47,541 nucleotides of DNA from Pseudomonas viridiflava (GTDB lineage Bacteria; Pseudomonadota; Gammaproteobacteria; Pseudomonadales; Pseudomonadaceae), in contig NZ_RBTP01000066.1 in the NCBI RefSeq assembly GCF_003702045.1, forward strand, positions 1 through 47,541. The letters run 5' to 3'. Position numbers and translations under genes: made by a program. Of the stretch, positions 16,731 through 25,996 are shown one piece after another. The notes under the pieces are model-generated. The model was not told the origin of the DNA and made no database searches. It worked only from the letters and a program-made list of their open reading frames with translations. Every line of letters starts with the position of its first letter. Position 1 is the first letter of the stretch.

Positions 16731-17231
16731 ATGAAGCCGTCAGGTTTTACGCTGATCGAATTGTTAGTCGTGGTTGCACTGGTAGCCATTCTTGCCAACG
16801 TTGCGACACCTTCTGTCACGCAAATCATTGATAGCAACCGCAGGCTCGTCGCCGCTCAGGAACTGGCCAGCGGCATACGCTCCGCACGCGTCGCCGCCAT
16901 CACACACAATCAATTTGTGACAGTTCACGCCATCGAAGCTGACTGGAGCAAGGGCTGGAGGATCATTCTCGACCCGGATGGCAAAGGCCCTGACGATCAG
17001 GACGTGTTGCTCATCGAGCGCGCCAGAACGGCGAACACCAGAATCGTCGGCAACCGGAAACTGGCCGGGCACCTGACATTCAATGGGTTAGGCGGACTGG
17101 TGAACAGAGCCAACGGAACACTGTTTGTCTGTGTAAGAAATCAGCCGGTCAGCCACTATCGCGTGATAGTGGCTGCGACCGGCAGGGTCAGGATCGCAGA
17201 CCAGAAAACCGAATCACCGCTGTGCGGCTGA
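16731..17231 (+). CDS. fimT: FimT-like minor pilin (GspH/FimT family), divergent from fimU
   Basis: 166 aa. Leader MKPSG is followed by FTLIELLVVVALVAILANVATPSV with Glu5, then a GspH-type domain (ELASGIRSARVAAITHNQFVTV). Cysteines occur at FVCVR and the terminal LCG. A good AAGGAAA ribosome-binding site precedes the ATG. It is transcribed away from fimU and runs into the 3' end of ispH with only 6 bp between the two stop codons. FimT proteins in other gammaproteobacteria have been linked to DNA uptake by pili; whether this one is, I cannot tell. It could also be read as a second FimU. Confidence 0.85.
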   Translation: MKPSGFTLIELLVVVALVAILANVATPSVTQIIDSNRRLVAAQELASGIRSARVAAITHNQFVTVHAIEADWSKGWRIILDPDGKGPDDQDVLLIERARTANTRIVGNRKLAGHLTFNGLGGLVNRANGTLFVCVRNQPVSHYRVIVAATGRVRIADQKTESPLCG

Positions 17232-17237
17232 GCCGAT

Positions 17238-18185
17238 TCAGAGCAACGATTTGACCCGCAGTTCCTTGGGCATGGAGAACGTGATGTTCTCCTCGCGACC
17301 GGCCAGCTCATCCGCGCCTGTCGCACCCCAGGCTTGCAGTTGCTGGATCACGCCGCGCACCAGCACTTCAGGAGCAGAAGCACCGGCAGTGATGCCGATG
17401 CGCTCGACACCCTCAAACCAGCCGCGCTGCATGTCTTCGGCACCGTCGATGAGGTAAGCAGGCGTGGACATCCGCTCGGCCAGTTCCCGCAGACGATTGG
17501 AGTTGGAGCTGTTCGGGCTGCCCACCACCAATACCACATCGCACTCGTCAGCCAGTTGCTTGACCGCGTCCTGACGGTTCTGCGTGGCGTAGCAGATGTC
17601 ATCCTTGCGAGGCCCGCCGATGGCCGGGAATTTCTGACGCAATGCATCGATGACCCGGCTGGTGTCGTCCATCGATAACGTAGTCTGGGTCACGAACGCC
17701 AACGAATCGGGATTGCGCACCTGCAGGCTGGCAACGTCCGCTTCATCTTCGACCAGATAGATCGCACCGCCATTGGTGGCATCGTACTGCCCCATCGTGC
17801 CTTCGACTTCCGGGTGACCTTCGTGGCCAATCAGGATGCATTCGCGGCCATCTCGGCTGTAGCGGGCCACTTCGATGTGGACCTTGGTGACCAGTGGACA
17901 AGTGGCATCGAACACCTTCAGCCCACGCCCGGCCGCCTCAGTGCGCACCGCCTGGGAAACGCCGTGGGCACTGAAGATGACGATGACGTCGTCGGGCACT
18001 TGATCCAGCTCTTCGACGAAGATCGCGCCACGGGAGCGCAGGTCTTCAACGACGAATTTGTTATGAACCACTTCATGGCGCACATAGATCGGCGGACCAA
18101 ACACTTCCAGAGCGCGATTGACGATTTCGATCGCGCGATCCACACCGGCACAAAAGCCGCGGGGGTTGGCGAGTTTGATTTGCAT
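17238..18185 (-). CDS. ispH: 4-hydroxy-3-methylbut-2-enyl diphosphate reductase IspH
   Basis: 315-aa iron-sulfur enzyme of the last MEP-pathway step, making IPP and DMAPP. The three cluster cysteines are present: Cys12 (GFCAGV), Cys96 (DATCP) and the CYATQNRQ cysteine near 197. HGV near 74 and the catalytic Glu/His environment also match LytB. I chose the ATG at 18185, preceded by GAGG at normal distance, over an ATG four codons upstream. It is the last gene of the ribF-ileS-lspA-fkpB-ispH run. Confidence 0.97.
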   Translation of the reverse strand: MQIKLANPRGFCAGVDRAIEIVNRALEVFGPPIYVRHEVVHNKFVVEDLRSRGAIFVEELDQVPDDVIVIFSAHGVSQAVRTEAAGRGLKVFDATCPLVTKVHIEVARYSRDGRECILIGHEGHPEVEGTMGQYDATNGGAIYLVEDEADVASLQVRNPDSLAFVTQTTLSMDDTSRVIDALRQKFPAIGGPRKDDICYATQNRQDAVKQLADECDVVLVVGSPNSSNSNRLRELAERMSTPAYLIDGAEDMQRGWFEGVERIGITAGASAPEVLVRGVIQQLQAWGATGADELAGREENITFSMPKELRVKSLL

Positions 18186-18243
18186 GCTGTGCCTCATGGT
18201 TACGTGCGAAGCAGCCCGACCGCAGCCGGGCTCGATATCGGGA

Positions 18244-18720
18244 TCAGGACGCCAGAATCGCCTTCACTTCAAAGATTTGCACTTCAAAGCTCAGTGTCTT
18301 GCCTGCCAGCGGGTGGTTGAAGTCGATGGTGACCTGCTCATCATCGAATGCTTTCACCACGCCGGGCAACTCGGTGTTTGCCGCATCATTGAAGATCACC
18401 AGCAACCCTTCGGACAGTTCCATACCCGCGAACTGCGAGCGTGGCATGATCTGCACGTTTTGTGGGTTGGGCTGACCAAAGGCGTTTTCCGGCAGAATCT
18501 GCACGGTCTTCCGGTCGCCGGCCTTGAAGCCGAAAATGGCGGCTTCAAAGCCCGGCAGCAGATTGCCGTCACCGACCTTGAACGTGGCCGGTGCCTTTTC
18601 GAAGGTGCTGTCGACGGTGTCGCCGTTTTCCAGACGCAGAGCGAAGTGCAGTGTGACCTGCGTGTTCTGGCCGATGCGCAGCTCGTCGGACGAGCCTTGG
18701 GTCGAAGACTGTTCAGTCAT
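18244..18720 (-). CDS. fkpB: FKBP-type peptidyl-prolyl cis-trans isomerase FkpB (SlpA-like)
   Basis: 158-aa cytoplasmic prolyl isomerase/chaperone of the SlyD/SlpA class. The split FKBP fold is visible: VTLHFALRLENGDTVDSTFEKAPATF (about 22-47), LLPGFEAAIFGFKAGDRKT, an insert-in-flap region (about 75-125), then VTIDFNHPLAGKTLSFEVQIFEV. It lacks the His-rich metal tail of SlyD. The start at 18720 overlaps the lspA stop by 8 nt. The order lspA-fkpB-ispH is widely conserved. Confidence 0.95.
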   Translation of the reverse strand: MTEQSSTQGSSDELRIGQNTQVTLHFALRLENGDTVDSTFEKAPATFKVGDGNLLPGFEAAIFGFKAGDRKTVQILPENAFGQPNPQNVQIMPRSQFAGMELSEGLLVIFNDAANTELPGVVKAFDDEQVTIDFNHPLAGKTLSFEVQIFEVKAILAS

Positions 18721-19228
18721 GGGCAGGCTCTCCGGTTTTCTTGCTCTTGAACATATCCAGCGCCAACATGATCGCGCCAACGGTGATGCCACTGTCGGCC
18801 ACGTTGAAGGCCGGGAAGTGCCAACGGTTCTGCCAGTGAACCAGAATGAAGTCGATCACGTGGCCCAGCACGATGCGGTCATAGAGGTTACCCAATGCAC
18901 CGCCCAGCACCAGCGCCAGCGCGATGGCCAGCCAGGTATCGTCGCGCCCCAGGCGCTTGAGCCAGACCACCAGCACGCCACTGACCACGACAGCGATCAG
19001 GGCGAATAACCAGCGCTGCCAGCCAGCACCGTCGGCCAGGAAGCTGAAGGCCGCACCGGTGTTGTAGGCCAGCATCCAGCTGAAGTAATCGGGAATCACC
19101 ACAATCTGTTCGTACAGGCCCAGGCGGTTCTCGAAGTAGAACTTGCTGGCCTGGTCGATGACCAGGACCAGCACGCTCAACCACAACCAGCTCAGACGGC
19201 CGAAACGGCCCGGAGCGGAATCACGCAT
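18713..19228 (-). CDS. lspA: Lipoprotein signal peptidase II LspA
   Basis: 171-aa inner-membrane aspartyl peptidase that removes signal peptides from prolipoproteins after diacylglyceryl transfer. Four transmembrane segments are evident. The family motifs are VIDQASKFY near residue 23, NTGAAFSFL, GNLYDR (catalytic Asp) and FPAFNVADS (second catalytic Asp). I chose the ATG at 19228, which overlaps the ileS stop by 8 nt. Length is normal. It would process BamD and the lipoprotein at 38809, among others. Confidence 0.97.
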   Translation of the reverse strand: MRDSAPGRFGRLSWLWLSVLVLVIDQASKFYFENRLGLYEQIVVIPDYFSWMLAYNTGAAFSFLADGAGWQRWLFALIAVVVSGVLVVWLKRLGRDDTWLAIALALVLGGALGNLYDRIVLGHVIDFILVHWQNRWHFPAFNVADSGITVGAIMLALDMFKSKKTGEPAHD

Positions 19229-22052
19229 AGTGACGCACCTCGCCCGCACCGCTGATGTTGTCCACGCAGCGACCGCAGATTTCAGGATGCTCAGGGTTCA
19301 CACCGACATCTTCACGGTGATGCCAGCAACGGGCGCACTTGGCGTGACCGGACTTGACCACTTTCAGCTTCAGACCGGCGACTTCAGTGACCACGGCGTC
19401 AGCCGGTGCCGACGCCAGGGGCGCGACACTGGCCGTGGACGTGATCAGCACGAAGCGCAGCTCGTTGCTCAGCTTCGACAGATCAGCGACCAGCGAGTCT
19501 TCGGCGTACAAGGTCACTTCGGCCTGCAGGTTGCCGCCAATGGCCTTGGCTGCGCGCAGGTTTTCCATTTCCTTGTTGACTGAGGTCTTCACCGCCATGA
19601 TCCGCTCCCAGTAGGCACGGTCCATTTCGAAGTTGGCCGGCATTTCGGTCAGGCCTTCGTACCAGGTGTTGAGCATCACGGATTCGTTGCGCTCGCCCGG
19701 CAGGAACTGCCACAGCTCGTCGGCGGTAAAGGCCAGGATCGGCGCGATCCAGCGCACCAGCGCTTCAGAGATGTGGAACAGAGCGGTCTGGCACGAGCGA
19801 CGCGCCGTGCTGTTGGCTGCAGTCGTGTACTGACGATCCTTGATGATGTCCAGGTAGAACCCACCCAGCTCCTGCACGCAGAAGTTGTGGACCTTGGAGT
19901 ACACGTTCCAGAAACGGTATTCGCTGTAGTGCTCTTGCAGTTCGCGTTGCAGCAGCAACGTACGGTCCACCGCCCAGCGGTCCAGCGCCAACATTTCATC
20001 GGCCGGTAACAGATCGGTCGCCGGGTTGAAGCCCGAGAGGTTGGAGAGCAGGAAGCGCGCCGTGTTGCGGATACGCCGGTAGGCATCGGCGCTGCGCTGC
20101 AGGATCTGGTCAGAGACTGCCATTTCGCCGGAATAGTCAGTCGCCGAGACCCACAGGCGCATGATGTCGGCACCCAGCGAATCGTTGACCTTCTGCGGCG
20201 CAACCACGTTTTTCAGCGACTTGGACATCTTGCGGCCGTTCTCGTCAACCACGAACCCGTGGGTCAGGAGTTCGCGATACGGCGCATGGTTGTCGATGGC
20301 GCAACCGGTCAGCAGCGACGAATGGAACCAGCCGCGATGCTGGTCGGAGCCTTCCAGGTAAAGGTCGGCGCGAGGACCGCTTTCGTGGCCCATTGGGTGC
20401 GAACCGCGCAACACATGCCAGTGTGTGGTGCCGGAGTCGAACCAGACGTCCAGGGTGTCGGAGATCTTGTCGTACTTGGCCGCCTCGTCTCCCAGCAGTT
20501 CGCTGGCGTCGAGCTTGAACCAGGCCTCGATGCCTTCTTTCTCGACGCGCTGCGCCACTTCTTCCATCAACTCGACGGTACGTGGGTGCAGCTCGCCACT
20601 TTCCTTGTGCAGGAAGAACGGAATCGGCACGCCCCAGTTGCGCTGACGCGAGATGCACCAGTCGGGACGATTGGCGATCATCGAATGCAAACGCGCCTGG
20701 CCCCAAGCCGGGACGAACTGGGTGTCTTCGATGGCTTTGACCGCACGCTCACGCAGTGTGTCGCCCACGACCGGCTGCTTGTCCATGCCAACGAACCACT
20801 GCGCAGTGGCGCGGTAGATCAGCGGCGACTTGTGACGCCAGCAATGCATGTAGCTGTGGCTGATGGTTTCGGTGTCCATCAGGCTGCCGACTTCGGCCAG
20901 CTTGTCGATGATGCTCTGGTTGGCCTTGAAGATGAACTGGCCACCGAAGAACTCCAGCGATTCGACATACACGCCGTTGCTCTGCACCGGGCTGATGATG
21001 TCGTCGTTGGTGATGCCGTAAGCCTTGCTGATAGTGAAGTCGTCCACGCCATAGGCAGGTGAGCAGTGAACGACGCCTGTACCGGCACCCAGCTCGACGT
21101 AGTCAGCCAGATACACCGGCGACAGACGATCATAGAAAGGATGACGGAAGTTGATCAGCTCCAGCGACTGGCCAGTGGTGGTCGCGATGACCGAGCCTTC
21201 CAGCTTGTAGCGAGCCAGGCAGGACTCGACCAGTTCCTCGGCCAGCACCAGCAGTTTGTCGCCGACATCGACCAGCGCGTAGTTGAACTCCGGGTGGACG
21301 TTCAGCGCCTGGTTGGCCGGAATGGTCCACGGGGTGGTGGTCCAGATGACGATGGAAGCAGGCTTGTCCAGCGAAGCCAGGCCAAATGCAGCGGCCAGTT
21401 TCGCTTCGTCGGCGATCGGGAACGCAACGTCGATGGTCGAGGACTTCTTGTCCTGATATTCGACTTCAGCTTCGGCCAGCGCCGAACCGCAATCGAAACA
21501 CCAGTTGACCGGCTTCAGGCCCTTGAAGACGAAACCGCCCTTGACCATTTCGGCCAACGCGCGGATTTCTCCGGCCTCGTTGGAGAAGTTCATGGTCAGA
21601 TACGGATTGCTCCAGTCACCCAGCACGCCCAGACGGATGAACTCGGATTTCTGCCCTTCGATCTGCTCGGCCGCATAGGCGCGGCACAACTCGCGGGTTT
21701 TGTCCGCAGACAGGTTCTTGCCGTGAGTCACTTCGACCTTGTGCTCGATCGGCAGGCCATGACAGTCCCAGCCCGGCACATACGGGGCATCGAAGCCCGC
21801 CAGGGTCTTGGACCGCAGGATCATGTCCTTAAGAATCTTGTTGACGGCATGACCGATGTGAATATTGCCGTTGGCGTACGGAGGGCCGTCGTGCAGGACG
21901 AACTTCGGACGATCCTTGCCAATTTCGCGCAGCTTCTGGTACAGGCCAATGCTGTCCCAGCGCTGCAGAGTTTGCGGCTCGCGCTGGGGCAGGCCGGCCT
22001 TCATAGGGAAGGCGGTGTCCGGAAGGTTTAGCGTGGCTTTATAGTCGGTCAT
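19221..22052 (-). CDS. ileS: Isoleucyl-tRNA synthetase IleS
   Basis: 943-aa class I aminoacyl-tRNA synthetase. The HIGH motif (PPYANGNIHIGHA, His65-His68), the CP1 editing domain with GTGVVHCSPAYGVDDF, the KMSKS motif (NGRKMSKSLKN), the anticodon-binding domain and a C-terminal zinc finger (CARCWHHREDVG...CGRCV) are all present. The ATG at 22052 overlaps the ribF stop by 4 nt. The longest frame would add 11 residues with no family support. Confidence 0.98.
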   Translation of the reverse strand: MTDYKATLNLPDTAFPMKAGLPQREPQTLQRWDSIGLYQKLREIGKDRPKFVLHDGPPYANGNIHIGHAVNKILKDMILRSKTLAGFDAPYVPGWDCHGLPIEHKVEVTHGKNLSADKTRELCRAYAAEQIEGQKSEFIRLGVLGDWSNPYLTMNFSNEAGEIRALAEMVKGGFVFKGLKPVNWCFDCGSALAEAEVEYQDKKSSTIDVAFPIADEAKLAAAFGLASLDKPASIVIWTTTPWTIPANQALNVHPEFNYALVDVGDKLLVLAEELVESCLARYKLEGSVIATTTGQSLELINFRHPFYDRLSPVYLADYVELGAGTGVVHCSPAYGVDDFTISKAYGITNDDIISPVQSNGVYVESLEFFGGQFIFKANQSIIDKLAEVGSLMDTETISHSYMHCWRHKSPLIYRATAQWFVGMDKQPVVGDTLRERAVKAIEDTQFVPAWGQARLHSMIANRPDWCISRQRNWGVPIPFFLHKESGELHPRTVELMEEVAQRVEKEGIEAWFKLDASELLGDEAAKYDKISDTLDVWFDSGTTHWHVLRGSHPMGHESGPRADLYLEGSDQHRGWFHSSLLTGCAIDNHAPYRELLTHGFVVDENGRKMSKSLKNVVAPQKVNDSLGADIMRLWVSATDYSGEMAVSDQILQRSADAYRRIRNTARFLLSNLSGFNPATDLLPADEMLALDRWAVDRTLLLQRELQEHYSEYRFWNVYSKVHNFCVQELGGFYLDIIKDRQYTTAANSTARRSCQTALFHISEALVRWIAPILAFTADELWQFLPGERNESVMLNTWYEGLTEMPANFEMDRAYWERIMAVKTSVNKEMENLRAAKAIGGNLQAEVTLYAEDSLVADLSKLSNELRFVLITSTASVAPLASAPADAVVTEVAGLKLKVVKSGHAKCARCWHHREDVGVNPEHPEICGRCVDNISGAGEVRHYA

Positions 22053-22999
22053 TTCAGGCTCTTGGTTAGCGGTTGACCATGCCAATGGGCACGGGCGGCG
22101 GCGACGTCCGCATTGATCGCCGTCTTGAGCGCCTCCAGAGAGGCAAAACGCTGCTCATCACGCAGCTTGTGGTGGAAAGCCACCGTTAAACGCCGGCCAT
22201 AAAGGTCGCCGGCAAAATCCAGAAGATGCACCTCAAGGTGGGCACTGCCATCACCCGCCACACTCGGTCGCACGCCGATGTTGGCGACACCCGGCCAGGC
22301 CTTGCCATCGATGTCCACGCTGACCAGGTACACCCCGCTCAACGGCACACGACGACGCTTGAGTTGCACGTTGGCGGTGGGCGTACCCAACTGACGCGCC
22401 AGCTTCTGGCCATGCAATACCCGTCCGGTGATCTGGAACGGGCGACCGAGCATGCGCTCGGCCAAGGCAAAATCCGCGGCAGCCAGGGCTTTACGCACCT
22501 TGGTACTGCTGACGCGAAGGCCATCGATTTCAACGGTCTGTGCCGCTTCCACCGTAAATCCATACGTCGTTCCGGCCTGTTGCAGAAAGTCGAAATCACC
22601 GACCCGGTCACAGCCGAAACGAAAATCATCGCCCACTTCAAGGTGCTGGATGCCCAAACCGTCAATCAGCACGGTTTCGACAAAGCTGGCAGCACTGAGT
22701 TTGCTCAAACGCTGATTGAAAGACAGGCACAGGACCCGATCCACACCTTCAGCGCTCAACAGCTCAAGTTTGTCGCGCAGACGGGCCAGACGCGCCGGAG
22801 CCGTCTCTGGCGCGAAGAACTCGCGCGGTTGTGGTTCGAAGATAACCACACAGCTGGGCACGCCCAACTCGACAGCCCGCTCACGCAAACGCGCCAGGAT
22901 TGCCTGGTGGCCGCGGTGAACACCGTCGAAATTGCCAATCGTGGCGACGCAGCCCCGATGCTCGGGACGCAGGTTGTGAAGACCTCTAACCAGCTGCAT
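22049..22999 (-). CDS. ribF: Bifunctional riboflavin kinase/FAD synthetase RibF
   Basis: 316 aa. The N-terminal FMN adenylyltransferase domain carries TIGNFDGVHRGHQAIL (nucleotidyl-transferase HxGH-like site) and VSSTKVRKAL. The C-terminal flavokinase domain carries the GTPTANVQL motif and GVANIGVRPS. It makes FMN then FAD, which is relevant to flavoenzymes such as ThiO. The start is ambiguous: ATG 22999 has AAGAAG upstream and gives the usual N-terminus, while ATG 23017 would add six residues but lacks a ribosome-binding site. It is followed by ileS with an ATGA overlap. Confidence 0.95.
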   Translation of the reverse strand: MQLVRGLHNLRPEHRGCVATIGNFDGVHRGHQAILARLRERAVELGVPSCVVIFEPQPREFFAPETAPARLARLRDKLELLSAEGVDRVLCLSFNQRLSKLSAASFVETVLIDGLGIQHLEVGDDFRFGCDRVGDFDFLQQAGTTYGFTVEAAQTVEIDGLRVSSTKVRKALAAADFALAERMLGRPFQITGRVLHGQKLARQLGTPTANVQLKRRRVPLSGVYLVSVDIDGKAWPGVANIGVRPSVAGDGSAHLEVHLLDFAGDLYGRRLTVAFHHKLRDEQRFASLEALKTAINADVAAARAHWHGQPLTKSLK

Positions 23000-23131
23000 A
23001 ACGCGCTTCTTGCTCATAAAGTGGCCGATTATAACCACACACGGCCCCGGACGACAGGCAACACGCCAGGACCCGATCAAAGCCGTCGGCGCATCACCTG
23101 CAAACCCGACAACTCACCTTTGAAATACCGC

Positions 23132-24670
23132 TTACAGGATCGCCTTGCGGGCAAAATCCCGAAGCCTGAAACCCAACAGCAGAAGCATCGCGAAATAGGT
23201 CACGACTCCCGCTGCCACCAAGGCGCCCAAGCGCAGGAATCGCTCGAACATCTGCCCCTCATCCCATGCGGGCATGAAGTGCATCAACCCCAACAGAACG
23301 GCCGACATCACCGCCACTGCGATCACCAGCTTTAACAGAAACTTAACCCAGCCCGGCTGCGGCTGAAACAACGCCTGCTTGCGCAGTTGCCAGAACAACA
23401 GCCCGGCATTGATGCACGCACCGACACTGATCGCCAACGCCAGACCCGCGTGCTGCAACGGCACGATAAACGCCAGGTTGAGCAGTTGAGTCACTATGAG
23501 GGTGAAGATCGCGATTTTCACCGGGGTACGAATATTTTGCTGTGCATAAAACCCCGGAGCCAGCACCTTGATCAGGATGATCCCCAGCAGACCGACCGAA
23601 TAGGCAACCAGCGCACGCTGCGTCATGGCGGCATCCAGCGCATCGAATTTACCGTATTGAAACAGAGAAACGGTCAGCGGTTCGGCCAGCAAACCCAGTG
23701 CCAGCGTGCAAGGCAGCACCAGCACGAAGCACAGACGCAGCCCCCAGTCGAGAATCCGCGAATATTCCTGACGGTCCCGCTGTGCATAGGTTTTCGACAG
23801 GATCGGCAGCAGAATCGTGCCCAACGCAACGCCCAGCACGCCGGACGGCAGCTCCATGAGGCGGTCGGCATAGTACATCCACGACACCGAACCGGCGACG
23901 AGGAACGAGGCAAATATCGTGTTGATAATCAGAGAAATCTGACTGACGGAGACGCCAAGGATCGCGGGCAGCATCTGCTTCATCACACGCCAGACGCCTG
24001 TATCACGCAGATTCAGACGCGGCAGCACCAGCATGCCGATCTTTTTCAAGTGCGGGAGTTGATACAGCAACTGCAAAAGACCTCCCGCCAGCACCGCCCA
24101 GCCCAGCGCCATGACCGGCGGATCGAAGTACGGGGTCAGGAACAGCGCGAAAAAGATCATGCTTACGTTGAGCAGGGTCGGCACGAACGCTGGCACCGAG
24201 AAACGGTTCCACGTATTAAGAATCGCCCCTGCTAGCGACGACAGCGAAATCAGCAATATATAAGGAAACGTCACCCGCAGCAGGTCAGAGGTCAGCGCAA
24301 ATTTTTCGGGTGTGTCGACAAAGCCAGGCGCCGTGGCCCAGATCACCCAGGGCGCGAAGATCACGCCCAGCAGCGTCACCAGAGCCAGGACCAGCGTCAG
24401 CAGCCCGGTGACGTACGCCACGAACGTACGGGTCGCTTCTTCGCCCTGCTGGCTCTTGTACTCGGCCAGAATCGGCACGAACGCCTGGGAAAACGCCCCC
24501 TCGGCGAAGATGCGCCGCAGCAGATTGGGCAGCTTGAAGGCGATGAAGAAGGCATCGGTCGCCATTCCGGCACCGAAAGTGCGCGCAATGATGGTGTCCC
24601 GCACAAAGCCCAGAACTCTGGAAACCATTGTGATAGAGCTGACGGCGGCGAGTGATTTGAGTAGATTCAT
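23132..24670 (-). CDS. murJ: Lipid II flippase MurJ
   Basis: 512-aa MOP-superfamily membrane protein with about 14 transmembrane helices. It flips lipid II across the inner membrane for peptidoglycan synthesis. The N-terminus MNLLKSLAAVSSITMVSRVLG and the conserved charged cavity residues of MurJ (VSRVLGFVRDTIIARTFGAG, FFIAFKLPNLLRRIFAEGAFSQAFVP) are clear. I chose ATG 24670, which matches the usual MurJ length. It is divergent from rpsT, with ribF 132 nt downstream. Confidence 0.96.
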   Translation of the reverse strand: MNLLKSLAAVSSITMVSRVLGFVRDTIIARTFGAGMATDAFFIAFKLPNLLRRIFAEGAFSQAFVPILAEYKSQQGEEATRTFVAYVTGLLTLVLALVTLLGVIFAPWVIWATAPGFVDTPEKFALTSDLLRVTFPYILLISLSSLAGAILNTWNRFSVPAFVPTLLNVSMIFFALFLTPYFDPPVMALGWAVLAGGLLQLLYQLPHLKKIGMLVLPRLNLRDTGVWRVMKQMLPAILGVSVSQISLIINTIFASFLVAGSVSWMYYADRLMELPSGVLGVALGTILLPILSKTYAQRDRQEYSRILDWGLRLCFVLVLPCTLALGLLAEPLTVSLFQYGKFDALDAAMTQRALVAYSVGLLGIILIKVLAPGFYAQQNIRTPVKIAIFTLIVTQLLNLAFIVPLQHAGLALAISVGACINAGLLFWQLRKQALFQPQPGWVKFLLKLVIAVAVMSAVLLGLMHFMPAWDEGQMFERFLRLGALVAAGVVTYFAMLLLLGFRLRDFARKAIL

Positions 24671-24842
24671 TGAAAGACTTGTACGCCTTGGCAAAGGATG
24701 GGCGATTAAGCCGTCCATTTATGCGATACTTCGCGCCGCTAAAAAGGCCCGAAGCCAAAGGCCGCGAGTTTACAGGTCGCACGCCGGAAATAAATCATCC
24801 GGATAAAAGCAGCGACCACTCAGCGGAACACCTTAACTGCCC

Positions 24843-24871
24843 TTGACAAGACTTCAACTCATCGGCATGAT
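24843..24871 (+). promoter_or_regulatory. Sigma-70 promoter of rpsT
   Basis: TTGACA (24843-24848), a 17-bp spacer and CATGAT (24866-24871), followed by a GC-rich TCGCGGCC segment. It lies 52 bp upstream of the rpsT start codon. Confidence 0.65.
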
Positions 24872-24922
24872 TCGCGGCCTATTTTGTTTGCTATTTCACA
24901 AAGTCTTTCGAGGAGCTCGACG

Positions 24923-25201
24923 GTGGCCAACACACCTTCCGCCAAAAAACGTGCAAAACAGGCTGAGAAGCGTCGCAGCCACAACGCCAGCCTGCGTTCC
25001 ATGGTTCGTACCTACATCAAGAATGTAGTTAAAGCCATCGACGCAAAAGACGCTGAAAAAGCGCAAGCTGCCTATGTTCTGGCTGTACCTGTTATCGACC
25101 GTATGGCCGATAAAGGCATCATCCACAAGAACAAAGCTGCTCGCCATAAAGGCCGCCTGAACGGTCACATCAAGGCCCTGAGCCTTGCTGCTGCAGCCTA
25201 A
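24923..25201 (+). CDS. rpsT: 30S ribosomal protein S20
   Basis: 92-aa S20, a 16S rRNA-binding protein. The start is a GTG at 24923, with GAGGAG 7 nt upstream giving (V/M)ANTPSAKKRAKQAEKRR. A non-ATG start is usual for rpsT (E. coli uses UUG) and is connected with its translational autocontrol. The longer frame beginning at 24884 is not supported. A strong terminator follows at 25216. Confidence 0.97.
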   Translation: MANTPSAKKRAKQAEKRRSHNASLRSMVRTYIKNVVKAIDAKDAEKAQAAYVLAVPVIDRMADKGIIHKNKAARHKGRLNGHIKALSLAAAA

Positions 25202-25215
25202 GCGATCTGCTTGTT

Positions 25216-25244
25216 AAAAAACCGACCCTAGGGTCGGTTTTTTA
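25216..25244. terminator. Strong bidirectional terminator after rpsT
   Basis: The near-perfect palindrome AAAAAACCGACCC-TA-GGGTCGGTTTTTT is flanked by an A run on one side and a T run on the other. It lies 15 nt after the rpsT stop and works in principle on both strands. Confidence 0.93.
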
Positions 25245-25342
25245 TTGCCTGCGAGAAAGCAGAGTCATATTGGTCAATACCCCCTGCCTGCAGGTAACAC
25301 CACACCTTCAACGTGGCACTGGCGCGTGCAAACAACGATCCC

Positions 25343-25431
25343 GTGGGAGCGAGCTTGCTCGCGAATACTGAGTACAAAATACTGAATCTCTAGCGGATGC
25401 AGGGCCTTTTCATGAGCAAGCTCACTCCCAC
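25343..25431. repeat. REP doublet (REPIN-like), GAGCTTGCTC subtype, one arm degenerating
   Basis: REP unit 25343-25365 starts GTGGGAGCGAGCTTGCTCGC. The inverted partner 25409-25431 reads TTCATGAGCAAGCTCACTCC, differing from the exact complement at three positions (CG to AT in TTCGCG, and G to A in GCTCGC). The spacer is 43 nt. It lies between rpsT and creA (convergent genes), a region that otherwise has no gene. Confidence 0.87.
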
Positions 25432-25497
25432 ATTCGAGGCACGATCACTCCCATGTGCCGCGCGCAAGAAACTCGAACTTGCGGGAGCCTACCAGAA

Positions 25498-25968
25498 TCA
25501 AGGCGCTGGCGCGGGTGACCACGGCAGGATCGGGATGGCCGTCACAGCGTTCTGCGGACTGCCCTCAATGATCCGATCGCTATAGACCAGATACACCAGC
25601 GAGTTACGCTTCTTGTCGAAGAAACGCACCACCTGCATGGTCTTGAACACCAGCGACGTACGCTCTTTGAAGACCTCGTCTCCGTCCTTGAGATTTTCCT
25701 TGAAATGGATCGGCCCCACCTGGCGGCACGCGATCGACGCCTCGGCGCGGTCCTCAGCCAACCCCAACCCACCTTTGATTCCGCCCGTCTTGGCGCGCGA
25801 CAGGTAGCAAGTCACCCCATCGACCTTCGGATCGTCAAACGCCTCAACCACGATTCGATCATTCGGCCCGACCATCTTGAACACGGTCGACACCTGACCG
25901 ATCTCTTCTGCCGACACCAGCACCGGCACGAATAGCAGAGCAGCCAATACACTTTTCATGACACGCAT
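25498..25968 (-). CDS. creA: CreA family protein (periplasmic, function unknown)
   Basis: 156 aa. A cleavable signal peptide (about 1-20, MKSVLAALLFVPVLVSA) precedes the CreA domain: EEIGQVSTVFKMVGPNDRIVVEAFDDPKVDGVTCYLSRAKTGG (about 21-63). Two cysteines are conserved (VTCYLS and SIACRQ) and could form a periplasmic disulfide. The ATG at 25968 has AAGGAG six bases upstream. CreA is named from the E. coli creABCD locus, but its function is unknown and there are no creBCD genes here. It lies between the REP doublet and proB. Confidence 0.9.
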   Translation of the reverse strand: MRVMKSVLAALLFVPVLVSAEEIGQVSTVFKMVGPNDRIVVEAFDDPKVDGVTCYLSRAKTGGIKGGLGLAEDRAEASIACRQVGPIHFKENLKDGDEVFKERTSLVFKTMQVVRFFDKKRNSLVYLVYSDRIIEGSPQNAVTAIPILPWSPAPAP

Positions 25969-25996
25969 CGAGCGCTCCTTCTATTAGCGGCCTGAA

